Numbered from the stretch's first letter, positions 25,196 to 35,226 are shown. The stretch is 64,000 nt of DNA from UMGS1370 sp963557065 (GCA_963557065.1 CAUWCT010000044.1:7761-71760), one strand, 5' to 3'. Numbers and translations are program-made. Notes: a model not told the origin generated them from the sequence alone.

Positions 25196-27141
25196 AATGG
25201 ATTTACGGAAAACAGGACTGGAAAACATTAAAATGGGGACTGGAAAACTGCTATCTGCTGACAAACGGCCTGGGAGGGTTTTCTTCTCTTACCATGACAG
25301 GAGCGGCAGCCAGAAATGACCACACATTTTTCATGGCAAGTATAAAAGCTCCTAATTGCCGTTATAATCTGGTACATCGCCTGAAAGAGGAACTTTTAAC
25401 AGAGAGTGGAGAAAGGAAAGTCTTATCTACACAGGAGTTTGAAGGAAAAGAGGCGGAATCGGGATATCTGTACCTGACTGCTTTTACCTATGAAGATACT
25501 CCGGTCTGGAGATTTCTTGTGGATGGGATAGAGATTCGGAAAGAAATCGGGATGCTTCAGGGGAAAAATACGGTGGCGGTCCGCTATGAGATACGAAACC
25601 GAAGCAGCCGGAAGGTGACATTTGGGGTAACGCCGTTTTATCAGTTTGTACCAAAAGGGGAAGACCTGGAAAAAACACAAACGATTACCTGTGAAACCGC
25701 CTGTGGGGACGCAAGGATTCAAAGCAATAAACTCACCTTGTTTCTTCGGACAACCGGAAAAAATGAGAAGATAGAGGAGAGAGAAGAAGCATATTTTTAC
25801 CGTTACGATATTTGCGACGGGCGCAGAGAAACCGGCCATGCAAGAGCATATCACAAAGTCATGATAGAAGCAGAGGCAGGACAGCGGGTCCATCTGGATC
25901 TGGTCTATGAAATGGAACCGTCAGAGATCCGGGCAGAAGAGGTGATTGGGGAAACCAAACAGTATCGGAAACAGTTAGAAGAAAGAGCAGGATTTACGTC
26001 TGAAATAGGAAAGATGCTTTCCAAAAGCGCCAATCAGTTTATTTCGGAAAGAGAATCCACCAAAGGAAAGACCATTTTGGCAGGCTATCCGTTCTTTGAA
26101 GACTGGGGAAGAGATACGATGATTGCACTGCCGGGACTTTGTATTTCCACCGGACAGTATGAAGCGGCAAAACAGATTCTTGATACATTTGCGCAAAACG
26201 AACGGGACGGCCTGATGCCCAATCTGTTCCCGGAGGGACAAAACGAGCCGCTGTATAACACTGTGGATGCAGCGCTGCTGTTTATCAACAGCGTGTATCT
26301 GTATCATGAAGCGACAAGGGATTCCGCCTTTGTCAGAAAGGTGTATCCGGTCATGGAACGGATCATAAAGGGATACCAGCGGGGGACATTATTTGGAATC
26401 CATATGGATGAGGACGGGCTTATCTGCGCGGGAGAAGGCCTGGCGCAGGTGACCTGGATGGATGTGCGGGTGGGAGAGATTCTTCCGACGCCAAGACATG
26501 GAAAACCGGTGGAAATCAATGCCTACTGGTACAATGCGCTGCGAATTATGGCGCTGTTTGCAAAAGAGACGCAGGAAGCAGAACGCTATACAAAACTGGC
26601 CGAACAGGTAAAAAAATCTTTTGCAGAAACGTTCTGGATGCCGGAAAAAAACTGTTTAAAAGATGTGATCTCAGGAACGGATGCGGATGAACAGATTCGG
26701 TGCAATCAGATCTGGGCGGTTTCCATGCCATTTTCCATTCTGGATGGAGAAAAAGAACGGCAGATAGTAGAGACGGTATTTGAAAAACTGTACACTTCTT
26801 ATGGGCTGCGTACCCTGGAAGAGGGGGATGAACAGTTCCATCCGGTCTATGAAGGCGAGATGAAAGACCGGGATATGGCATACCATCAGGGAACTGTCTG
26901 GACGTTTCCTCTGGGGGCATATTATCTGGCATATCTGAAAGTGCATGGCTACAGCAAAGAGGCAAAACAGACAGTGACAGAACAGCTGGAAGTCATGGAA
27001 AGCGCATTGAGAGAGGGATGTATCGGACAGCTTCCGGAAATTTATGACGGAAAGAATCCGGTATCTTCCAAAGGATGCTTTGCCCAGGCATGGAGTGTGG
27101 GGGAGATACTCAGAGTATATGAACAGATTGAAAAAAGGTAA
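25192..27141 (+). CDS. Glycogen debranching enzyme (amylo-alpha-1,6-glucosidase family)
   Basis: A 649-residue enzyme of the bacterial GDE family, expected to hydrolyse alpha-1,6-linked glucose stubs. The N-terminal domain has the NGLGGFSSLT motif (about 26-35) typical of the GDE_N group, and the C-terminal alpha/alpha-barrel has EDWGRDTMIALPGL with the likely catalytic acid. The late HQGTVWTFPLGAYY is also characteristic. Its start overlaps the pullulanase stop (ATGA). Having two debranching enzymes of different classes in a row suggests use of both pullulan-like dextrins and phosphorylase-limit dextrins. Confidence 0.9.
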   Translation: MKWIYGKQDWKTLKWGLENCYLLTNGLGGFSSLTMTGAAARNDHTFFMASIKAPNCRYNLVHRLKEELLTESGERKVLSTQEFEGKEAESGYLYLTAFTYEDTPVWRFLVDGIEIRKEIGMLQGKNTVAVRYEIRNRSSRKVTFGVTPFYQFVPKGEDLEKTQTITCETACGDARIQSNKLTLFLRTTGKNEKIEEREEAYFYRYDICDGRRETGHARAYHKVMIEAEAGQRVHLDLVYEMEPSEIRAEEVIGETKQYRKQLEERAGFTSEIGKMLSKSANQFISERESTKGKTILAGYPFFEDWGRDTMIALPGLCISTGQYEAAKQILDTFAQNERDGLMPNLFPEGQNEPLYNTVDAALLFINSVYLYHEATRDSAFVRKVYPVMERIIKGYQRGTLFGIHMDEDGLICAGEGLAQVTWMDVRVGEILPTPRHGKPVEINAYWYNALRIMALFAKETQEAERYTKLAEQVKKSFAETFWMPEKNCLKDVISGTDADEQIRCNQIWAVSMPFSILDGEKERQIVETVFEKLYTSYGLRTLEEGDEQFHPVYEGEMKDRDMAYHQGTVWTFPLGAYYLAYLKVHGYSKEAKQTVTEQLEVMESALREGCIGQLPEIYDGKNPVSSKGCFAQAWSVGEILRVYEQIEKR

Positions 27142-27175
27142 CAGTTACGATTGTGCAGGAAGAAAGGGAACAAAG

Positions 27176-29437
27176 ATGGAAAGAGAATTAGAACAGATAT
27201 TGCAGGCAAGCTGCGGCAAAGGTATCCCGGAGGCATCCAATGAAGAGATTTATGGAGCGCTTTTGACCTTGACGAAAGAAAAAATGCAGGGGATGAAGCA
27301 CAACGAGGGCAGCAGAAAGCTGTATTATATTTCTGCGGAGTTTCTGATTGGAAAGCTGTTGTCCAATAACCTGATTAATTTAGGGTTGTTTGAAGAGACA
27401 AGAGAAGTGCTGAAGAAACATGGACGGGATCTGACGGAAATCGAAGAGGTGGAACTGGAGCCGTCCCTTGGCAACGGCGGCCTGGGACGTCTGGCAGCCT
27501 GCTTTTTGGATTCCATTGCAACACTGGGGCTAAACGGAGACGGTGTGGGACTGAATTATCATGACGGACTGTTTCTCCAGAAATTTGTGGACAATAAGCA
27601 GCAGGAAGAGAAAAATCCATGGATTACAGAAAAGAGCTGGCTGACAAGAACAGAAACAAGCTTTGAAATCCCATTTAAGGACTTTACATTAAAGTCCGCC
27701 ATGTATGACATTGACGTTCCGGGATACAACAGCGGATGCAATAAGCTGCATTTGTTCGATCTGGACAGCGTAGATGAGGGGATCATCGGCAATGGCATTT
27801 CCTTTGACAAACATGACATTCACAGGAATCTGACCCTGTTCCTTTATCCGGATGACAGCGACGAGGCGGGACAGCTTCTGCGGATTTATCAGCAGTATTT
27901 TATGGTAAGCAATGGGGCGCAGCTGATTTTAAAAGAGGCAGAGGAGCGGGGAGTAAACCTCTACCATCTCCATGAGCATGTATGTATCCAGATTAACGAT
28001 ACCCATCCAACCATGGTGATTCCGGAACTGATCCGCATCCTGACAGAGCAGAAGGGCTTCAATATGGATACTGCAGTGGATGTGGTAAGCAAGACCTGCG
28101 CATATACGAACCATACGATTCTGGCCGAGGCTTTGGAGAAATGGCCGGTTTCGTATCTGGAGAAGGTGGTGCCCCACCTGCTTCCGATTATACGGGAACT
28201 GGATGCAAGAGTGAGAAGGGATTTCCACGATCCCAGGGTATATATTATTGACGAGCAGGACAGGGTGCATATGGCTCATATTGACATTCATTTCGGTTAT
28301 GCAGTCAACGGGGTTGCGGCCCTGCATACGGAGATTCTCAAAGAATCCGAACTGAAGCCGTTTTATGATATTTATCCGCAGAAGTTCCGTAACAAGACCA
28401 ATGGAATTACCTTCCGCAGATGGCTTACGCACTGCAATTACAGACTGGCTGAATATCTGAAAGAACAAATCGGATCGGGATATATGGAAAATGCCGGTGA
28501 ACTGGAAAAACTTTTGGCGTATCAGGATGACGAGACGGTGCTTGCAAAGTTAAAAGAAATCAAGAAAGAAGCCAAGATTGAGTTAAAGAAATACCTGAAA
28601 CAGACGCAGAACGCAGACATTGATGAAAACTCCGTATTTGATATTCAGATCAAACGTCTCCATGAGTACAAGAGACAGCAGATGAATGCGCTGTATGCGA
28701 TTTATAAATACAAAGAGATTAAGAAGGGAAATCTGCCGAAACGTCCCCTTACCATGATTTTTGGGGCGAAAGCAGCACCGGCGTACACCATTGCAAAAGA
28801 CATTATCCACCTGATCCTGTGCCTGCAGCAGTTAATTGACAATGATCCGGAAGTCAGTCCGTACATGAAGATTGTCATGGTAGAGAATTACAATGTGACA
28901 AAGGCGGAAAAACTGATTCCCGCATGCGATATTTCCGAACAGATTTCACTGGCGTCAAAAGAAGCGTCCGGAACGGGAAACATGAAATTCATGCTCAACG
29001 GCGCGGTAACCCTGGGAACAGAAGATGGAGCAAACGTAGAGATTCACCAGTTGGTTGGTGACGACAATATTTACATTTTCGGAGAAAAGTCCGAAAAGGT
29101 CATTGAGTTATATGCAGCAGGCGGATATTGCCCGGCGGATATTTACAACAACGATCCGCTGGTAGAGGAACTGGTTGATTTTATCATCAGCAAAGAGCTG
29201 ATCCGTATCGGAGATCCGGTAAACCTGGGACGGCTGTACAAAGAAATCGTAGGAAAAGACTGGTTTATGGCGCTTTTGGATGTGAAAGAATATATCAGGA
29301 CAAAAGAGCGGATGCTTGAAGACTATGAAGATGAGAAGGCCTGGGAAAAGAAGATGCTGGTAAACATTGCGAAGGCAGGATTTTTCTCATCTGACAGGAC
29401 TATAGCAGAGTACAATCAGGATATCTGGCATTTATAA
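27176..29437 (+). CDS. glgP: Glycogen/maltodextrin phosphorylase
   Basis: Releases glucose-1-phosphate from alpha-1,4-glucan chains using phosphate and PLP. The 753-residue protein begins MERELEQIL and has the N-terminal LYYISAEFLIG and GNGGLGRLAACFLDS motifs. The PLP-lysine region is EASGTGNMKFMLNGAVTLGT. ATG at 27176 follows AAAGGGAAC and gives the family's N-terminus. It is a little shorter than enterobacterial glycogen phosphorylases but complete in all core motifs. Confidence 0.95.
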   Translation: MERELEQILQASCGKGIPEASNEEIYGALLTLTKEKMQGMKHNEGSRKLYYISAEFLIGKLLSNNLINLGLFEETREVLKKHGRDLTEIEEVELEPSLGNGGLGRLAACFLDSIATLGLNGDGVGLNYHDGLFLQKFVDNKQQEEKNPWITEKSWLTRTETSFEIPFKDFTLKSAMYDIDVPGYNSGCNKLHLFDLDSVDEGIIGNGISFDKHDIHRNLTLFLYPDDSDEAGQLLRIYQQYFMVSNGAQLILKEAEERGVNLYHLHEHVCIQINDTHPTMVIPELIRILTEQKGFNMDTAVDVVSKTCAYTNHTILAEALEKWPVSYLEKVVPHLLPIIRELDARVRRDFHDPRVYIIDEQDRVHMAHIDIHFGYAVNGVAALHTEILKESELKPFYDIYPQKFRNKTNGITFRRWLTHCNYRLAEYLKEQIGSGYMENAGELEKLLAYQDDETVLAKLKEIKKEAKIELKKYLKQTQNADIDENSVFDIQIKRLHEYKRQQMNALYAIYKYKEIKKGNLPKRPLTMIFGAKAAPAYTIAKDIIHLILCLQQLIDNDPEVSPYMKIVMVENYNVTKAEKLIPACDISEQISLASKEASGTGNMKFMLNGAVTLGTEDGANVEIHQLVGDDNIYIFGEKSEKVIELYAAGGYCPADIYNNDPLVEELVDFIISKELIRIGDPVNLGRLYKEIVGKDWFMALLDVKEYIRTKERMLEDYEDEKAWEKKMLVNIAKAGFFSSDRTIAEYNQDIWHL

Positions 29438-29496
29438 AAAGCCGGAATGCCCGGCATGGAGCAATTTGCATGGCTTAAGAACAGGAGACGAGAACT

Positions 29497-30966
29497 ATGA
29501 AAAAGAGCGGAATTTTAATGCCTGTTGCCTCTCTTCCATCCCGTACCGGGGTGGGGGAGATGGGCGCTTTGGCCTCCCGGTTTATTGAACTTTTAAAAGA
29601 AAACGGTATAAAAATCTGGCAGATTCTCCCCATGAATCCGGTGGGATATGGAAATTCTCCGTACCAGCCCTACTCTTCCTGTGCGGGGGATGAGTTGTAT
29701 ATCAGTCTGGATATTTTATATGAAGAAGGGCTGCTGAAGGCAAAAGCAGAAAGTTTTCGTGAGAATACGGTGCGGATTGATTATGATGCAGTCCGCGCTT
29801 TTAAGGAGCCGTATTTGAGAGAGGCATTTGCAGCATTTTGTGAACAGGGAAAGCAAAAGGAAGAAACCTACAAAGACTTTATTTCCCAGAACTGGGTATA
29901 TGAGTATGGAGCTTTTCGCGCATGGAAGAGGGCTCAGAATGGCATCTGCTGGAATGAATGGACAGAAGAAGGGAAAAACTGGCCGGAAACCAGGACCCCT
30001 CTTCCAGCAGACCTGGAAACGGAAGCGCAGTACCAAATGTTTTTGCAGTATGAATTTTTCCGTCAGTGGATGCGCCTGAAAGGAGAGGCAAATGCAGCAG
30101 GCATCCGGATTATGGGGGACGTGCCGTTCTATGTAGGTGTGGATTCTGCCGATGTGTGGGCGGGAAAGAAAAACTTTTTGCTGGATGAGGACGAAAGGCC
30201 GGTTTTTATTGCGGGCGTACCGCCGGATTATTTCAGCGCCACAGGACAAAGATGGGGCAACCCGATTTATGACTGGGAGTATCTGAAAGAAAATGAGTAT
30301 CAGTTCTGGACAGACCGGATCGGGTACAGCAGCAAATTATTTGACATTATCCGAATTGACCATTTTCGGGCTTTTGATACATTCTGGAAGATACCGGCAA
30401 GCTGCCCCACCGCCATTGAGGGCGAGTGGATCGAAGCGCCGGGCTATGAGGTAATGGATACATTGAAAGCAAAGATTCCGGGAGTGAATCTGGTTGCAGA
30501 GGATTTGGGGGATCTTCGCCCGGAAGTGCTGGAATTAAAGGACCATTATCATTTGAAGGGGATGAAGATTCTGGTATTTTCCATTGAGACCAACGGAAAA
30601 TATGGGTATGACAGTTTCTGCGATGTGGAAAACATGATTATTTACACCGGAACCCATGATAACGATACGCTGATGGAGTGGTACGGGAAGCTGACCTGCG
30701 GGGCCAGGCGGAAAGTCAGAAGATTTCTTGGGCGTCAGGGAATCCGTCAGGGGAGCATCAAAGACCGGCTGATTGCTTATACATTAAAAAGCCCGGCAGA
30801 GTATGCAATTCTGCCAATGGCGGATATTCTGGGACAGGGAAAAGAAGGTCATTTAAATACGCCGGGAACCGTAGGAAGTCCCAACTGGGAGTGGCGGATG
30901 GTTGATTTTGTCCTTGCAGAAAAAGAAATGAAAAAATATAAAAACTTATTTACATCCAGACAATAA
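29497..30966 (+). CDS. malQ: 4-alpha-glucanotransferase (amylomaltase)
   Basis: A 489-residue GH77 enzyme that moves glucan segments between maltodextrins so that short oligosaccharides can be extended and fed to phosphorylase. Motifs include WQILPMNPVGYGNSPYQPYS near the start, the nucleophile in IRIDHFRAFD, the acid in VAEDLGDLRPE, and THDNDT. ACAGGAGACGAG precedes the ATG. It sits 11 bases before the next glycosidase gene. Confidence 0.96.
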   Translation: MKKSGILMPVASLPSRTGVGEMGALASRFIELLKENGIKIWQILPMNPVGYGNSPYQPYSSCAGDELYISLDILYEEGLLKAKAESFRENTVRIDYDAVRAFKEPYLREAFAAFCEQGKQKEETYKDFISQNWVYEYGAFRAWKRAQNGICWNEWTEEGKNWPETRTPLPADLETEAQYQMFLQYEFFRQWMRLKGEANAAGIRIMGDVPFYVGVDSADVWAGKKNFLLDEDERPVFIAGVPPDYFSATGQRWGNPIYDWEYLKENEYQFWTDRIGYSSKLFDIIRIDHFRAFDTFWKIPASCPTAIEGEWIEAPGYEVMDTLKAKIPGVNLVAEDLGDLRPEVLELKDHYHLKGMKILVFSIETNGKYGYDSFCDVENMIIYTGTHDNDTLMEWYGKLTCGARRKVRRFLGRQGIRQGSIKDRLIAYTLKSPAEYAILPMADILGQGKEGHLNTPGTVGSPNWEWRMVDFVLAEKEMKKYKNLFTSRQ

Positions 30967-30977
30967 AGGAGAGCATA

Positions 30978-32741
30978 ATGGAATTTACCGGAGTTTATCA
31001 TAAAACATCGGAGCAGATGAGTTATCCGTTGAATGAAAATGAACTGATCATCAATCTGAAGACAGGGTATGACGTGGAACGGGTATTCATACATTATGGA
31101 GACCCGTTTGAGACGGGCATTCTTGGCGGGAATGAGCAATGGACGGGAAAACGTGAGGAAATCTGTTTCAGGAAACGTCTGAACCATCAGATCTGGTGGA
31201 CAACTACATTGAGACCGCAGTACAAGCGATGTAAATATTACTTTGAACTGCACACAAAGGACGAGGTGTGGAACTTTTTTGAAGATGGATTTTTGACAAA
31301 AGAACAGACGGAAATGGATGGCAGGATGCTGCAGTGCTTTACTGTGCCATGGATGAATCCGGCAGATATTAATAAAACGCCAAAATGGGTCAATGAGACG
31401 ATCTGGTATCAGATTTTTCCGGATCGGTTCTGCAAAGGCGCCGAAAGCAGAGAAGAGGCGGACGTTTTGCCATGGCGTACCGGGACAGTCACCAATGAAG
31501 AACGATTTGGCGGAAATCTAAACGGAATCCGGGAAAAGCTGCCGTATCTGGCGAATTTGGGAATTACCGGCATTTATCTGAATCCCATTATGGAGGCAGA
31601 ATCCAATCACAAATACGATACAACCGACTACACAAAAATCGATCCCCATTTTGGGACAGAGGAAGAGTTTGGGGCATTGGTAAAAGAAGCGCATCATCAT
31701 GGCATTCGGGTGATGGTGGATGCGGTATTTAATCACTGCGGACGAAAATTTGCTTTCTGGCAGGACGTTCTGGAAAAAGGAAGAAATTCTGCGTATGCAG
31801 ACTGGTTTATGATACAGGACTGGGAACAGTTGGGGAAACGGGCAGATACCAGAGACGGCCGCTTCTACTCCTTTGCATTTGCGGACGGGATGCCGAAACT
31901 CAATACAAACAATGAAGCGGTAATTTCTTATTTCAGTAAGGTGTGTGAAGACTGGATTGGGAAATTTGATATTGACGGTATCCGGTTTGATGTGGGAAAT
32001 GAGGTGTCCCATACCTTTTTGAAAGCTCTGCGAAAGCATTTGCAGAAGTTAAAACCGGATTTGTATTTTTTGGGGGAAATCTGGCACGATGCCAGCCAGT
32101 GGCTTTACGGAGATGAGTACGATGCTGTGATGAATTATCCGCTGATGAGCGGAATCCATGATTTCTTTCTGGATAAGGGAATGGAAAAAACCGAGTTTGA
32201 GTATATGGTAAATCATTGCTATACTATGTATATGCAGCAAACGAATAATGTAATGTTTAATCTCCTGGATTCCCATGATACGCAGCGGCTGATGAGCCGG
32301 TTTGACAATCTGGATCAATTTTATCAGCAGCTTGCAATCCTCTTTACCATGCCAGGAAGCCCATGTATTTACTATGGAACGGAAATCGCCATGAAAGGCG
32401 GATTTGATCCGGACTGCCGCAGGTGTATGCCATGGGAAGAACTGGAAACAGAAGAAAACAGAGAGAAAATTGCCACAATGAAGACGCTGATTTCCATGCG
32501 GAAACATGAGGCGGCATGCAAAAGCCTGTATTTTCATTTTCCAAAAGAGTACGCTGCCCATCGCCTGGTGGAATATATTAAGCTGGACGAAGCCGGAAAC
32601 CGGCTGGAAGTGCTGTTAAACTGTTCTGATAAGGCAGCAGAGATCAGGGAGGGCGGCGAGGTGCTGTTTGCAAGACGGTTTGAGAACGGACTCCTGGAAA
32701 GCAACGGAACCCTGATCCGAAGAAAGCCCAACAGGGAATAA
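30978..32741 (+). CDS. GH13 cyclomaltodextrinase / neopullulanase / maltogenic amylase family
   Basis: A 587-residue cytoplasmic enzyme with an N-terminal CBM34-like domain (about 1-125) ahead of a GH13 barrel that starts at NETIWYQIFPDRFCKG. Catalytic regions are VDAVFNHCG, GIRFDVGNEV, FLGEIWHDA and LLDSHDTQR. This domain order is that of neopullulanases and maltogenic amylases, which hydrolyse cyclodextrins, pullulan or maltotriose. Exact preference cannot be read from sequence. Confidence 0.9.
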   Translation: MEFTGVYHKTSEQMSYPLNENELIINLKTGYDVERVFIHYGDPFETGILGGNEQWTGKREEICFRKRLNHQIWWTTTLRPQYKRCKYYFELHTKDEVWNFFEDGFLTKEQTEMDGRMLQCFTVPWMNPADINKTPKWVNETIWYQIFPDRFCKGAESREEADVLPWRTGTVTNEERFGGNLNGIREKLPYLANLGITGIYLNPIMEAESNHKYDTTDYTKIDPHFGTEEEFGALVKEAHHHGIRVMVDAVFNHCGRKFAFWQDVLEKGRNSAYADWFMIQDWEQLGKRADTRDGRFYSFAFADGMPKLNTNNEAVISYFSKVCEDWIGKFDIDGIRFDVGNEVSHTFLKALRKHLQKLKPDLYFLGEIWHDASQWLYGDEYDAVMNYPLMSGIHDFFLDKGMEKTEFEYMVNHCYTMYMQQTNNVMFNLLDSHDTQRLMSRFDNLDQFYQQLAILFTMPGSPCIYYGTEIAMKGGFDPDCRRCMPWEELETEENREKIATMKTLISMRKHEAACKSLYFHFPKEYAAHRLVEYIKLDEAGNRLEVLLNCSDKAAEIREGGEVLFARRFENGLLESNGTLIRRKPNRE

Positions 32742-32767
32742 AGCAGATAGAAAGAGGGAGAGGTAAG

Positions 32768-34399
32768 ATGAATCAATATGAGAAATGGTGGAAACACGCA
32801 GTGGTTTATCAGATTTATCCGAGAAGTTTTCAGGACAGCAACGGAGATGGAATCGGAGATTTAAAAGGCATTATACAGAGGCTGGACTACTTAGAGGAAC
32901 TGGGGATTGATGCGGTATGGCTGTCTCCGGTGTGCAAATCCCCCCAGGATGACAACGGCTATGACATTTCGGATTATCAGGATATTGATCCCATGTTTGG
33001 AAATATGGATGATATGGAAACGCTGATTCAAGAGGCAAAGAAGCGGAACATCCGGATCATTCTGGATTTGGTGCTGAACCATTCATCTGACGAGCATAGA
33101 TGGTTTCAGGAGGCAAAGAAAAGCAAAGACAATCCGTACCATGACTATTATGTCTGGAGAGACGGCAAAGAGGGAGTATATCCCAATGACATGAACTCGG
33201 TATTCGGCGGTCCTGCATGGGAATGGGTACCGGAACTGGGGCAGTATTATTTTCATCAGTTTTCAGTAAAACAGCCGGATTTGAATTGGGAGAATCCCAG
33301 GGTGCGCAGGGAAATCTATGACATGATTCTGTGGTGGATGGAGAAGGGCGTGGGCGGATTCCGTCTGGACGTGATCGACCAGATTGCAAAAGAGCCGGAT
33401 TTGAAGATTACCAATAATGGTCCCAGACTTCACGAATTTATCCGGGAATTGAGCCGGGAGACCTTCCAGAAAGGCGATTTGATTACGGTGGGAGAGGCTT
33501 GGGGAGCCGACATCCAGCGTGCAAAATTGTACAGCAATCCGGATGGAAGCGAATGTTCCATGGTATTTCAGTTTGAGCACATCGGGCTGGATCAGCAGGA
33601 AGGAAAGGCAAAGTGGGATACTGCGCCCCTTTCTCTTGTAAAACTGAAACAAGTGCTGGCAAAATGGCAGAAGGAATTGTATGACTGTGGATGGAACAGC
33701 CTGTTCTGGGACAACCATGATCTGCCAAGAATCGTATCTCGATGGGGAAATGATAAAGAGTACCGCACAGAATCTGCAAAAATGCTGGCAACACTGCTTC
33801 ATGGGATGCAGGGAACGCCATATATTTACCAGGGAGAAGAGCTGGGAATGACCAACGTGCGCTTTGCGGATATCAGCGATTATCAGGATATTGAAATCCG
33901 CAACATGTACAGGGAGAGACTGGCAGCGGGATACAAAAAAGACGAGATTATGGAATCCATTTATGCCAGGGGCCGGGATAATGCAAGGACTCCCATGCAG
34001 TGGAATGGAGAGGCAAACGCAGGATTTACAACGGGAACTCCCTGGATAAAAGTAAATCCCAATTATACCAGGATCAATGCAGAGGCAGAACGGTTAGATG
34101 AGAATTCTGTATTCCATTATTATAAAAAGCTGATTTGGCTGCGAAAAGAATATCCGGTATTTGCAGACGGAAAGTTTGAACTGATGATGGAAGACGATGA
34201 ACAGATTTTCGCCTATACCCGTACAGACGGGGATACAAAGATGCTTGTATGCGTCAACTTCAGTGATAGGAGCGCAGACTGTCCCATACTGAAAGACTGG
34301 GACGGGGCGGAAACATTAATCCGGAATTATCAAGATGGCTGTCCTGATGGACAGATGCGCCCTTATGAGGCTGTGATAAAAATAAAGGCAACAGTTTAG
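32768..34399 (+). CDS. GH13 alpha-glucosidase / oligo-1,6-glucosidase
   Basis: A 543-residue GH13 subfamily 31-type enzyme with WWKHAVVYQIYPRSFQDSNG at the N-terminus. Catalytic regions are LDLVLNHSSDEH, GFRLDVIDQIAKEP, TVGEAWG and FWDNHDLPR. The VIDQ after the nucleophile region leans to oligo-1,6- or mixed specificity, rather than a strict alpha-1,4-glucosidase, but this is not decisive. It is the last gene of the operon, and a complex terminator region follows. Confidence 0.9.
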   Translation: MNQYEKWWKHAVVYQIYPRSFQDSNGDGIGDLKGIIQRLDYLEELGIDAVWLSPVCKSPQDDNGYDISDYQDIDPMFGNMDDMETLIQEAKKRNIRIILDLVLNHSSDEHRWFQEAKKSKDNPYHDYYVWRDGKEGVYPNDMNSVFGGPAWEWVPELGQYYFHQFSVKQPDLNWENPRVRREIYDMILWWMEKGVGGFRLDVIDQIAKEPDLKITNNGPRLHEFIRELSRETFQKGDLITVGEAWGADIQRAKLYSNPDGSECSMVFQFEHIGLDQQEGKAKWDTAPLSLVKLKQVLAKWQKELYDCGWNSLFWDNHDLPRIVSRWGNDKEYRTESAKMLATLLHGMQGTPYIYQGEELGMTNVRFADISDYQDIEIRNMYRERLAAGYKKDEIMESIYARGRDNARTPMQWNGEANAGFTTGTPWIKVNPNYTRINAEAERLDENSVFHYYKKLIWLRKEYPVFADGKFELMMEDDEQIFAYTRTDGDTKMLVCVNFSDRSADCPILKDWDGAETLIRNYQDGCPDGQMRPYEAVIKIKATV

Positions 34400-34444
34400 C
34401 CCCGGGAAGAGCCAGACAGAAATGCACCCATGACATTTTGGGTG

Positions 34445-34470
34445 AAAAAAGAGTTCGTCAAGACGAACTC
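34445..34470 (-). terminator. Minus-strand terminator, distal
   Basis: GAGTTCGTC and GACGAACTC form a perfect inverted repeat with only AA between; on the minus strand it is followed by TTTTTT. It would be a second stop for transcripts from the TetR gene at 34651-35226. Confidence 0.7.
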
Positions 34471-34509
34471 TCGCGCCGGAGCGTGGTTGCGTAAGCAACC
34501 ATCTTCCTT

Positions 34510-34545
34510 AAACGCGGAGTGCGCAACCTTGCGGAGCGTTTTTTT
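34510..34545 (+). terminator. Plus-strand terminator of the maltodextrin operon
   Basis: AAACGC and GCGTTT close a stem with a smaller CGC/GCG stem inside, followed by a run of seven T. The stem is imperfect, but the position after the last gene and the T-run support it. An upstream GGTTGCG can pair either with GCAACC nearby or with CGCAACC inside this stem. Confidence 0.6.
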
Positions 34546-34578
34546 ATTTGATAGGAATTTCCTATCAAATAAAAAAAC
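34538..34578. repeat. 41-bp palindrome at the meeting point of convergent operons
   Basis: A 20-base arm beginning GTTTTTTTATTTGATAGG is repeated as a perfect inverted copy around a single central base. It carries the T-runs of the opposing terminators on its two ends. Confidence 0.9.
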
Positions 34579-34601
34579 AGACGCTCGGAAATGAGCGTCT
34601 G
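34571..34601 (-). terminator. Minus-strand terminator of the TetR gene
   Basis: CAGACGCTC pairs perfectly with GAGCGTCTG across a five-to-six-base loop and, read on the minus strand, is followed by a run of seven T. It lies 50 bases past the end of the TetR gene at 34651. Confidence 0.9.
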
Positions 34602-34650
34602 TAAGGGTGATAAGCTGGCATGTTGACAGGCATTAGAGAAAACGTATTTC

Positions 34651-35226
34651 TTATCTGCTTGCAGCAGATGGAACCAGAGTTTCAAAATATTTTACCACTT
34701 CTTTTTTATCAATTCGCACTTCCTGAGTAATCCACCAGCGGGTGGCAAATACAATGATGCCTGTGTACATGGTGGCTAAAAGTTCCGGATAGGGACCCAA
34801 TGGGCGGCCTTTTTTCTGATCCTCTTTCATATGAATGGTAAGATGGGCCTTCAGCTGCTCAGATAAAAGAGCGATGATGGTTTCATGGGAAGGAGAAGAC
34901 AGTATTTTTAAAAATACGTCCTCGTGTTTTTCCAGAAAATCCAGGTAATATAAAAACATGCCTGTGTAGTAAGATTCCGCATCATGGTCATTGGCGGTTT
35001 CCTGGACAGAATTATCATACTCTTCCTGGAGTTCCCGTATAATAAAGGTAAACAATTCATACTTGTCTCCGAAGTGCTTGTAAAAGGTAGCCTTTCGCGT
35101 CTGCGCCCGTTCACACAATTCAGTAACAGTGATTTCGTCCAATCCTTTTTCTGAAAGAAGTTCCTGCATGGCCTGCGTCAAGTTTCGATAAGTTTTTTGT
35201 ACCCGTAAATCTAAGTTCTTATTCAT
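34651..35226 (-). CDS. TetR-family transcriptional regulator
   Basis: A 191-residue regulator with an N-terminal TetR helix-turn-helix (ITVTELCERAQTRKATFYKHF, about residues 32-52) and a helical ligand domain with a C-terminal TetR_C-like part. GGAGG lies five bases before the ATG at 35226. It is divergent from the kinase-MMPL-GLUG operon and is the likely controller of it or of itself through the palindrome at 35261. A MITE now sits between that palindrome and the operon. Confidence 0.9.
   Translation of the reverse strand: MNKNLDLRVQKTYRNLTQAMQELLSEKGLDEITVTELCERAQTRKATFYKHFGDKYELFTFIIRELQEEYDNSVQETANDHDAESYYTGMFLYYLDFLEKHEDVFLKILSSPSHETIIALLSEQLKAHLTIHMKEDQKKGRPLGPYPELLATMYTGIIVFATRWWITQEVRIDKKEVVKYFETLVPSAASR

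Noticed and set aside
27139..27160. GTAACAGTTACGATTG after the debranching enzyme gene as another MITE end
   Set aside because: Only the first few bases fit the terminal repeat; the GTTCAGCC core is missing.
34440..34602. The structured block after the GH13 gene as a CRISPR array or riboswitch
   Set aside because: Repeats are inverted rather than regularly spaced direct ones, there are no spacers, and no gene follows that it could control on the plus strand.
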